Assembly (NCBI RefSeq): GCF_002420705.1
Contig: NZ_DIIM01000016.1
Span: 48,740 to 112,739 of the forward strand
Reading direction: 5' to 3'
DNA from: Sphingobacterium sp. UBA5670
GTDB lineage: Bacteria; Bacteroidota; Bacteroidia; Sphingobacteriales; Sphingobacteriaceae
DNA: 64,000 bases
Of this stretch, positions 52,812 to 60,451 are shown piece after piece (within the stretch, counting starts at the first letter, position 1; the number at the start of each line of letters is the position of its first letter). The translations under genes and the position numbers were made by a program. The notes below the pieces were generated by a model. It saw only the letters and a list, made by a program, of their open reading frames with translations, was not told where the DNA came from and did not search any database.

Positions 52812-55049
52812 CTATTTGAACTTACTGGCTAATGCAGCCAGCTTGCTTGCCATATCAGTTTCAGGTTCCGCCTGTCTTTTAGGATCATTTTTCCTGCTTT
52901 TGGGTAGCGCAGATTTTTCATCTGTTTTCATTGACAGAGCGATACGACTACGTTTTTCATCAACTTCTGTTACTGTCACCATGACGTGTTGCTGAACTTT
53001 GACGATTTCATGGGGATCTGATATAAAGCGATTCGATAACTGACTTAAATGTACCAATCCATCTTGATGTACACCAATATCAACAAAGGCTCCAAAATTT
53101 GTAATGTTGGTCACTATGCCCGGTAGCTTCATGCCGACCCGTAAATCACCAATACTATTGACGCCCTCCGTGAAGGAGAAAGCTTCAAATTTTTCCCTTG
53201 GGTCTAATCCCGGTTTCGCCAATTCATTCAAAATATCATTTAGCGTCGGTAGTCCAACTTCATCTGAAATATAATTTTTCAAGGGGATAGATTTTCTCAG
53301 GTCCGCGTCGGTCAATAGGTCTTCGACTTTTTTTCCGAGATCTTTAGCCATTTGTTCAACTAACGCATATCGCTCGGGATGCACAGCGGATGAATCTAGT
53401 GGATTGGCTGCATGTCGGATACGGAGAAAGCCCGCAGCCTGTTCAAATGCCTTGTCGCCAAGACGAGGGACTTTTTTTAGTTCACGTCTGGAAGCGAATG
53501 GACCATTCTCATTTCTATACTTTATAATCTGTTGTGCTAGGGAAGGGCCTAAACCAGATACATAGGCTAAAATTTGTTTGGAAGCTGTATTCAGTTCAAC
53601 ACCTACAGCATTCACACAGCTGATGACAGTATCATCCAAAGAGGTCTGAAGTTTGTTTTGATCCACATCATGCTGATATTGTCCAACACCGATCGATTTT
53701 GGATCAATTTTAACGAGTTCAGCTAACGGGTCCATTAATCTTCTACCAATGGAAACAGCTCCCCGGACCGTAATATCGTAGTCTGGAAATTCTTCCCGTG
53801 CAGTCTCTGAAGCGGAATAAATAGAGGCACCACTTTCATTGACCATGACGATGGTAACATTATTTAACCCCAGTTTTCTAACAAATTCTTCGGTTTCACG
53901 TCCAGCAGTCCCGTTTCCAATGGCTATCGCCTGAATATCATATTTTGATACGAGATACCGGACCGTTTTCTGTGCTTCCGCTAATCCATTTGCGCCATTG
54001 TGCGGAAAGATAGCTGTATTTTCTTTGAGCTGTCCTTGTTCATCCAATACAACTGTTTTACAACCCGTACGAAATCCAGGATCGATTGCGAGCAATCTTT
54101 TTTGTCCCAGAGGAGCTGCTAAAAGCAACTGGCGAACATTGTCGGCAAAAACTTTGATGGCTTCTTCATCTGCTTTTTGACGTGTCAGGACACGGATTTC
54201 CGTTTCCATAGAAGGTTTTAACAGACGTTTGTAGCTATCTGTCAAAGCGAGTTTTACCTGAGCAGCGGCAGCATTGGCGCCCTTAATATAAATGGATTCA
54301 ATACGAGGTAGAATTTCTTCTTCATTGATATCTATATCTAAAAAGAGCAATTCTTCTTTTTCTCCACGGCGCATTGCTAGCACTCGGTGGGAAGGCGCAT
54401 CTTTCAATGATTCCGACCATTCGTAATAATCTTTATACTTTATTGCAGCTTCTTCTTTTCCGGGAACTACCCTTGAAACAAATGAACCTTTTTCCAGGAA
54501 TATTGCTCTCGACTTGGCTCTCACAGCTGCATCTTCTGCTATGACTTCGGCAATTATATCCCGGGCACCCGCTAGTGCTTCCTCTGTATTTTTTACACCT
54601 TTTTCTTCATCGACCAAACTGTCGGCAAGGGCAAGGAAATCTCCTGATTCTTGTGCCAAAATCAGATCAGCCAAGGGTTGTAGACCCTTTTCACGTGCGA
54701 CACTGGCACGGGTTTTACGCTTCGGTTTGTATGGCAAGTAGATATCTTCCAGGCTGGCCATGGTTTCGGCCCCCTGTATCTGCTGCTCGAGCTCTTGCGT
54801 TAATTTTCCTTGATCATTGATGGATTTCAGAACAGTTTCCTTACGTTTATCTAAATCCCGCAACTGCTGGGAGCGATCTCTAATATTGGTGATTTGAACT
54901 TCGTCCAGACTGCCGGTCATTTCCTTACGGTAACGTGAGATAAATGGAACCGTCGCGCCTTCATCTAATAATGCTATAGTCGTGCGAACCTGTTTTTCGC
55001 TAATAGAAAGCTCATTAGCAATAATAATTTCGTGTGTTGATAAGCTCAT
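52812..55049 (-). CDS. tex: Tex RNA-binding transcription accessory protein
   Basis: A 745-residue Tex protein. The N-terminal Tex helices include EATVPFISRYRKEMTGSLDE in near-canonical form around 30-50 (the first residue differs). The YqgF/RNase H-like domain starts near 325 with LLAIDPGFRTGCK. Helix-hairpin-helix motifs follow (YVSGLGPSLAQQI near 495), and an S1 RNA-binding domain lies at about 635-705. Tex binds nucleic acid and affects transcription and RNA turnover. ATG 55049 is chosen over TTG 55094, whose extra residues fall in the upstream terminator hairpin. The tail contains a lysine-rich linker. A housekeeping gene of usual length. Confidence 0.94.
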   Translation of the reverse strand: MSLSTHEIIIANELSISEKQVRTTIALLDEGATVPFISRYRKEMTGSLDEVQITNIRDRSQQLRDLDKRKETVLKSINDQGKLTQELEQQIQGAETMASLEDIYLPYKPKRKTRASVAREKGLQPLADLILAQESGDFLALADSLVDEEKGVKNTEEALAGARDIIAEVIAEDAAVRAKSRAIFLEKGSFVSRVVPGKEEAAIKYKDYYEWSESLKDAPSHRVLAMRRGEKEELLFLDIDINEEEILPRIESIYIKGANAAAAQVKLALTDSYKRLLKPSMETEIRVLTRQKADEEAIKVFADNVRQLLLAAPLGQKRLLAIDPGFRTGCKTVVLDEQGQLKENTAIFPHNGANGLAEAQKTVRYLVSKYDIQAIAIGNGTAGRETEEFVRKLGLNNVTIVMVNESGASIYSASETAREEFPDYDITVRGAVSIGRRLMDPLAELVKIDPKSIGVGQYQHDVDQNKLQTSLDDTVISCVNAVGVELNTASKQILAYVSGLGPSLAQQIIKYRNENGPFASRRELKKVPRLGDKAFEQAAGFLRIRHAANPLDSSAVHPERYALVEQMAKDLGKKVEDLLTDADLRKSIPLKNYISDEVGLPTLNDILNELAKPGLDPREKFEAFSFTEGVNSIGDLRVGMKLPGIVTNITNFGAFVDIGVHQDGLVHLSQLSNRFISDPHEIVKVQQHVMVTVTEVDEKRSRIALSMKTDEKSALPKSRKNDPKRQAEPETDMASKLAALASKFK

Positions 55050-55070
55050 TGGTGGTTTAATCTTAAAAAG

Positions 55071-55102
55071 TAGAGCTGTTGAATGGTGATTCAACAGCTC
55101 TA
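55071..55102 (-). terminator. Intrinsic terminator of tatA
   Basis: A perfect 13-bp stem (55071-55083 with 55090-55102) encloses a six-base loop. On the minus strand it runs into CTTTTTAAG. It lies between tatA and tex and would end the tatA transcript. Confidence 0.8.
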
Positions 55103-55134
55103 AGTATATCTAATTATAAACTAAAGTAGTAAAA

Positions 55135-55656
55135 TTAAGCGGGTTTATTGGTGTTGTCCTGCTCAGGAACTTTTTTTTCTTCTACTTCGTTGTTTTTAGT
55201 TTCGGCAAAATGATCGTTATACCCATAGGAGATGTGAGATGGTTCTTCTCCATAATCCAATTGTTTGTGTGGATTATGTTCAACGACACCTGCTGGTGTT
55301 GAGAACTCATATTTTTTCTTTGGCTGTTCTGTTTCAGAACCTTCCGCTGTCTCCTGTGGTTTTGTTTCCTCTTCGTGTGCTGCTTGAGCTTTTTCTTCAG
55401 CTAAACGTACATCACTAGGAACAGCTTCTTCTTTTACTTCCGGTTTAACGTCTACGTCTTTCTCGAAATTATTAATTTGATCTGAAATTTCACGTTTGAT
55501 ACCTTCTGACGCATCTTTAAATTCACGTATTCCTCTTCCTAAACCTCTCGCCAATTCAGGAAGTTTTTTGCCTCCAAAAAGTAACAAGATAGCAAACACA
55601 ATTAGGATCATCTCCTGTGTTCCGATGTTTAGAAATGCTATTACTGGATTGTACAT
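55135..55656 (-). CDS. tatA: Twin-arginine translocase TatA/TatE subunit, long form
   Basis: A 173-residue protein. The first 30 residues contain the membrane helix MILIVFAILLLFGG (16-29), followed by KKLPELARGLGRGIREF (30-46), the amphipathic helix that defines TatA. After about residue 60 the chain becomes a low-complexity, Glu/Lys-rich tail of more than 100 residues; most TatA proteins stop near 60-90. TatA forms the channel that carries folded proteins through the inner membrane. It is followed by its own terminator. The long acidic tail may be cytoplasmic; its function is unknown. Confidence 0.88.
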   Translation of the reverse strand: MYNPVIAFLNIGTQEMILIVFAILLLFGGKKLPELARGLGRGIREFKDASEGIKREISDQINNFEKDVDVKPEVKEEAVPSDVRLAEEKAQAAHEEETKPQETAEGSETEQPKKKYEFSTPAGVVEHNPHKQLDYGEEPSHISYGYNDHFAETKNNEVEEKKVPEQDNTNKPA

Positions 55657-55898
55657 ACTCTTTTTCCTCTTCTTTTGATTACTAACTAGATGCTAAGTTA
55701 CATTTATATTTCTATAGTTCTTAGCCTCAAAAGTAAATTTAAGATAATTTTAAGGTATTTGAAACATAAAAATTACTTAACAAAGTGCGGTTATTTGGCA
55801 AGTGTAATTTGTTATATTTTTGCTAAATATTTTATAATATGACGATAGGGCAGAAATATCTTTGTATTTTTGTGGCTATTTTTTTGGAGAAATCGATT

Positions 55899-57275
55899 AT
55901 GTTGGGAAAATTTAAAACATTCAAGCCGTATTACAAAAGTACGATGGTATTGGCAGGGCCGGTAGTGATCTCACAATTGGGACATACATTGGTGCATACC
56001 GCAGATAGTGTGATTGTTGGGCATTTTGCAGGAACTATTCCATTGGCGGCAGTTTCGTTGGTACATGCTGTTTTTATGATTGTGATGGTCGTAGGACTGG
56101 GAATAGCTTATGGTATAACGCCATTGATTGCGCAGGAGAATGGCCGTGATAATAAGAAAGAATGTGCCATTCTGTTGTCCAATAGTTTTTGGTTAAATAT
56201 TATAGCCGGACTATTGTTGTTCTGTTTGGTTTACTTTGGTTCTATGTTGGCTATCGATCATCTCAACCAAGATCCGGCTGTGGTAAAGGAGGCAAAACCA
56301 TATTTGCTTATTTTAAGTTTATCGATGTTGCCACTGATGGTCTTTAGCACATTCAAGCAGTTTGCAGAAGGTCTGGGATTTACAAAGCAAGCCATGAACG
56401 TGACGATTTGGGGGAATGTGCTGAATATTATATTGGCGATCGTCTTTGTTAAAGGGATGTTTGGCATAAGTCCCATGGGGGTAAAAGGGGTCGGATACAG
56501 TACGCTGATCGACCGTGTGTTAATGATGTCCGTGATGATGACTTATGTATTGCGATCCCAGAAATTTAGGGGATATATCCAGTATTTTAAAGTGACGCTG
56601 ATTGACCGGGAACGATTGCTCAAAATATTGCGGATAGGGGCGCCAGTGGCTATGCAATATGTATTTGAAATTGGAGCCTTTGCCGGAGCATCACTGTTAG
56701 CAGGTACCATAAGTGCTACAGCACAAGCTTCCCATCAAGTTGCGATTCAGCTGGCCGCAATGACCTATATGATGGCAAGCGGTATAGCTGCTGCTGCAAC
56801 GATCAAGGTGGGCAACAGTTATGGAAATAGAAATCTCTTCCGTCTCGAAAGATTTGCGATAACTTCTTATCAGTTGGTGCTAATCTTCATGTTGATTACG
56901 GCGTCTTTGTTCGCGTTGCTGAACAATTATTTGCCCTATATTTTTACATCAGATCATGCTGTGGTGATTATTGCTTCGCAACTCTTGATCATCGCGGGAC
57001 TGTTTCAATTGTTTGACGGTACGCAAGTGGTCGGTTTGGGTGTATTGCGTGGGATGGGAGATGTCAATATTCCAACTATTATTACATTTATCGCTTATTG
57101 GATTATTGGTTTGCCAAGTGGATATCTTATGGGAGTCGTGTTCAACTGGGGGATCAAAGGAATTTGGTATGGGCTAACATTAGGCTTGTTGACTTCTTCG
57201 CTTTTACTTTATCTGCGGTTCCAATTGGTGATCAAGAAGAAGAAAATACAGTTCGAACAAAGTATGTTTAAGTAA
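55899..57275 (+). CDS. MATE-family efflux transporter
   Basis: A 458-residue inner-membrane exporter with 12 predicted helices in two MatE repeats (about 15-175 and 240-400). It has the typical start of helix 1 (GPVVISQLGHTLVHTADSVIVGHFAG, in two parts near 20-45). MATE proteins expel cationic or other organic compounds in exchange for Na+ or H+. I chose ATG 55899 rather than 55839; the extra residues are not conserved-like. The gene is divergent from tatA and ends at a strong terminator. Substrate not predictable. Confidence 0.88.
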   Translation: MLGKFKTFKPYYKSTMVLAGPVVISQLGHTLVHTADSVIVGHFAGTIPLAAVSLVHAVFMIVMVVGLGIAYGITPLIAQENGRDNKKECAILLSNSFWLNIIAGLLLFCLVYFGSMLAIDHLNQDPAVVKEAKPYLLILSLSMLPLMVFSTFKQFAEGLGFTKQAMNVTIWGNVLNIILAIVFVKGMFGISPMGVKGVGYSTLIDRVLMMSVMMTYVLRSQKFRGYIQYFKVTLIDRERLLKILRIGAPVAMQYVFEIGAFAGASLLAGTISATAQASHQVAIQLAAMTYMMASGIAAAATIKVGNSYGNRNLFRLERFAITSYQLVLIFMLITASLFALLNNYLPYIFTSDHAVVIIASQLLIIAGLFQLFDGTQVVGLGVLRGMGDVNIPTIITFIAYWIIGLPSGYLMGVVFNWGIKGIWYGLTLGLLTSSLLLYLRFQLVIKKKKIQFEQSMFK

Positions 57276-57292
57276 CAAAAGTATACCCAAAA

Positions 57293-57328
57293 CAACAACA
57301 AAGGCTCTGTTAAGAGCCTTTGTTGTTG
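57293..57328 (+). terminator. Strong terminator after the MATE gene
   Basis: A perfect 16-bp stem (57293-57308 with 57313-57328) closes on a four-base loop, 17 bases beyond the stop. The 3' arm is T-rich. It probably serves plus-strand transcription and shields the convergent E2 gene. Confidence 0.8.
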
Positions 57329-57428
57329 AAAGTGTCTAATGTTACTGGCCAGAAAGATCTTCAGTTCGTTTTCATTGCTGTCCTTATCCGCGAAGCCATG
57401 AAGGTTCTGTTTGGCCATGAAAGGCAAT

Positions 57429-58769
57429 CTATATGACGCGATTGCTATCCCAATTTTCGAGATAATCTGCTACGCGTTTTAAGAAAGTACCTCCAAGTGC
57501 TCCATCAATTGCACGGTGGTCGTAAGAAAGTGATAGATACATCATATGTCTAATACCAATCATATCGCCATACTCCGTTTCTATCACCGCCGGCTTTTTC
57601 GTTATCGTACCTACAGCCAAGATTGCCGCTTGTGGTTGGTTAATGATCGGAGTGCCCATAATATTGCCAAAAGCGCCAATATTGGTGAATGTAAAGGTCC
57701 CATCTTGTGTATCGTCGGGTTTCAATTTGTTGGCTCGTGATCGCTGTGCAAGGTCGTTGACACTTTTACTTAATCCTACCAAGCTTAGCTGATCCGCGTT
57801 TTTGATTACCGGGACGATAAGATTGCCGTTAGGCAATGCCGCCGCCATACCAATATTAATATTTTTCTTCTTTATGATATTGTAACCGTCGATGGAGATA
57901 TTGACCAATGGAAAATCTTTAAGCGCCTTGCTGATAGCTTCAATAAACAAGGGGGTGAAGGTGATATTTTCTCCCTCGCGTTTTTTATAGGCATCCTTAA
58001 CCTTATTGCGCCATAAAACTAAGTTGGTTACATCTGCCTCAACAAAGGAACATACATGGGGAGAGGTTTGGACACTTTTAACCATATGATCTGCGATCAA
58101 TCTGCGCATGCGGTCCATTTCAATGATTTCATCACTGCCATTGGCAACGGTGTGTACCTGAGACGGAGCAGCAGGAGTTATTTTTGGAGCCTCTGTGCCT
58201 GTGCTTGCCTGAATTGACTTGTGAGGCATTGACGATGAATCTCTTTGCGCTACATAAGCTAAAATATCTTCTTTGGTTACTCTTCCCTCGGCACCAGTGC
58301 CTTGGATACGGTCAAGTTCATCTTGCGATAAGCCTTCATGACGTGCGATATTCTTTACCAAAGGAGAATAGAAACGTAGTGCATTTTCGTATGGTGAGGA
58401 TGCAGTTTCAGCCGCTGTGTTGGGCAGCTGGTCTACACCCGGTATGTTCAAATCTATATGCTCTTCGGCAACGGTCACTTCAGGGGCTGTATTTTCTTCC
58501 TGTTGAATCACAGGTTCTTCATTTTGACCTTCAATTTCTATAATTGCAACAACTTCTCCTACTTGGACGGTTTGGTCTACGGTATAGCGCTGCTCTTTTA
58601 AAATACCTTTTACAGGAGAAGGTACCTCTGAATCAACTTTGTCAGTTGCGATTTCCAATAAGGTGTCATCTTCATCAATCAGGTCACCAGGTTGTTTTAA
58701 CCATTTTGTGATTGTTGCCTCGGATACACTTTCTCCCATTTTTGGGAGCAAGAGTTTATATAAAGCCAT
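57429..58769 (-). CDS. 2-oxoacid dehydrogenase E2 (dihydrolipoyl acyltransferase)
   Basis: A 446-residue E2 component. The lipoyl domain (1-78) carries the lipoylated lysine in EIATDKVDSEVP. A flexible linker follows, then the peripheral subunit-binding domain (about 135-170, SPLVKNIARHEGLSQDEL) and the catalytic acyltransferase domain (about 210-440) with the SYDHRAIDG active-site motif near its end. The E1 and E3 partners are not in the window. The motif pattern fits branched-chain or pyruvate complexes equally; I do not assign one. ATG 58769 is preferred over the TTG four codons earlier. Confidence 0.9.
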   Translation of the reverse strand: MALYKLLLPKMGESVSEATITKWLKQPGDLIDEDDTLLEIATDKVDSEVPSPVKGILKEQRYTVDQTVQVGEVVAIIEIEGQNEEPVIQQEENTAPEVTVAEEHIDLNIPGVDQLPNTAAETASSPYENALRFYSPLVKNIARHEGLSQDELDRIQGTGAEGRVTKEDILAYVAQRDSSSMPHKSIQASTGTEAPKITPAAPSQVHTVANGSDEIIEMDRMRRLIADHMVKSVQTSPHVCSFVEADVTNLVLWRNKVKDAYKKREGENITFTPLFIEAISKALKDFPLVNISIDGYNIIKKKNINIGMAAALPNGNLIVPVIKNADQLSLVGLSKSVNDLAQRSRANKLKPDDTQDGTFTFTNIGAFGNIMGTPIINQPQAAILAVGTITKKPAVIETEYGDMIGIRHMMYLSLSYDHRAIDGALGGTFLKRVADYLENWDSNRVI

Positions 58770-58881
58770 ATTTTTTAGCAATCTCGTTATAGAAAAACGA
58801 AGTTAATTAAATTGTGGTTTACTTTCAACAATTTAAAATATTATTCCTTAAATAACGTTTTTTTAGAAATATTATTTTACA

Positions 58882-60141
58882 TTATTGTGTATCTTGTTCT
58901 TTTTCTTTTACCAGCAACTTCCATAGAAGCAATAAAGCATTCATACGAGTACGCTCGATGTTAATCAGCCTGTCGTTATCAAATTTAAACTTTTTGGTAA
59001 TCACTTCTTTTTTTCCCGCTACAGCTACCCAAATCGTTCCAACCGGCTTTTCAGCTGTTCCACCTCCTGGACCTGCTATTCCCGTAGTTGCAATGGCATA
59101 ATCTGAAGAAAATATCTTCTTTGAACCCGCAGCCATTTCCACGGCTGTTTGTTCGCTCACTGCCCCATATTGGATCAATGTCTCTTCATTGACCTGCAGC
59201 AATTGTTGTTTTAACGTATTGGAGTAGGGGACGGTACCGCCAAGAAATACAGCGCTGCTTCCAGCTACTGCGGTTATTGAGGCGGCAACATTACCTCCAG
59301 TACAACTTTCTGCAGTCGTCAATGTAGCACCTTTACGGCTAAGCTCTTTAATCAAGAAGGGCTCGATACTCGTATCGTAATCTGCAATGACGTATTGCCG
59401 TAAACGATGAAGAAGTTTTGTTTTAAAAAGGGCAACCTGGAGCATAATGTCGGATTTGTTTCTGCTCTTTCCGGAGAGTCTTAAGCGAATAAATGCCAAT
59501 GTTGGCAAATAGGCCAATTTTATGCTTGGGGGAAGTTCTGCCTCGATATCTTTTATCTCTTCTGCTAGATAAGATTCTCCGATACCACCAACCAAGATTG
59601 TTTCGTGACAGATAAATAGGTCCGGATCTTGTTTAGCTAGTAAGGGTAGCACATGTTTTTCCATGAGGAATTTCATCTCAAAAGGCACTCCGGGCATAAA
59701 AATAAACTGTTTTTGATCCTGGTTGACCAGCATGCCGGGGGCGGTGCCATAATCGTTAAATAAGACTTCACAATTTGCCAGGACATCGGCCTGCTGAAGA
59801 TTGATGTCGAGCATCTTCAGATTGCGCGATTCAAAAATATTGGTCACATGACGGAGTACGTTTTCATCGCGGGTCAATGTGGTACCAAAATATTTTGCTG
59901 CCGTTTTTTTTGTTACATCATCTTTCGTTGGGCCTAGGCCTCCTGTGATTAAAATAAGATCTGCACGAGCAGACGCATCCTTGAGTGTCGTTAAAATAGC
60001 TTCTTCCGTATCTGGGATCGATGTCATCTGAACGATATCGATTTCAAACCGGAGAAGCTGTTTAGCAATCCATCCCGAATTGGTATCAATAATCTGACCG
60101 ATGAGGATCTCATCGCCTATGGTAATAATCTCTGCTTTCAT
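58882..60141 (-). CDS. cinA: CinA-family protein (nicotinamide-nucleotide amidase / competence-damage inducible)
   Basis: A 419-residue protein joining two domains. The N-terminal MoCF-like domain (about 1-170) begins EIITIGDEILIGQIIDTNS and has GGLGPTKDDVT near 68-78. The C-terminal CinA amidase domain (about 255-415) has TTAESCTGG near 275, with GIAGPGGGTAEKPVGTIWVA near 360-380. It recycles pyridine-nucleotide by-products and cleaves oxidised ADP-ribose; the family is also linked to competence. Normal length. ATG 60141 fits the conserved start. Confidence 0.93.
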   Translation of the reverse strand: MKAEIITIGDEILIGQIIDTNSGWIAKQLLRFEIDIVQMTSIPDTEEAILTTLKDASARADLILITGGLGPTKDDVTKKTAAKYFGTTLTRDENVLRHVTNIFESRNLKMLDINLQQADVLANCEVLFNDYGTAPGMLVNQDQKQFIFMPGVPFEMKFLMEKHVLPLLAKQDPDLFICHETILVGGIGESYLAEEIKDIEAELPPSIKLAYLPTLAFIRLRLSGKSRNKSDIMLQVALFKTKLLHRLRQYVIADYDTSIEPFLIKELSRKGATLTTAESCTGGNVAASITAVAGSSAVFLGGTVPYSNTLKQQLLQVNEETLIQYGAVSEQTAVEMAAGSKKIFSSDYAIATTGIAGPGGGTAEKPVGTIWVAVAGKKEVITKKFKFDNDRLINIERTRMNALLLLWKLLVKEKEQDTQ

Positions 60142-60437
60142 CTGAAAAATAATTATGTTAGTCCCTTGCAGTTATTAAAGTTTCAGCGCAATTAGCTGTA
60201 AACATAAATTCCTAGTATTGGACGATTCAGGATATAAACTTACGTAAAATTACGGCTCAACAAAATGTTTAACATGCATTTGATATGGGAAGTTGTGTGC
60301 TACCGCAAAAGGTAAAAGCTAGGGAATAAAATACGACCTTCATGATATTGCATGATATTGAAAGCATCGCAGCTGAGAAAGCGAGAAAGTTTTTTCTGGC
60401 GAATAGGGTTATATTATTTTCAAAAAAAGCAGTTATT
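60142..60437. other. Intergenic region between cinA and lptD
   Basis: About 296 bases. It contains the tandem CATGATATTG repeat (60341-60360) and the terminator of lptD at its right edge. I see no gene or promoter with confidence; a short frame on the minus strand here is not convincing. Confidence 0.5.
60341..60360. repeat. Short tandem repeat
   Basis: CATGATATTG occurs twice in direct tandem, without a spacer. It probably arose by slippage; no function is evident. Confidence 0.75.
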
Positions 60438-60451
60438 TTAAAAATAACTGC
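60429..60451 (-). terminator. lptD terminator overlapping the stop codon
   Basis: GCAGTTAT (60429-60436) pairs with ATAACTGC (60444-60451) around a seven-base loop, and the minus strand then reads a run of seven T residues. The lptD stop codon (60438-60440) lies in the loop, so the coding end and terminator are merged. Confidence 0.75.
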
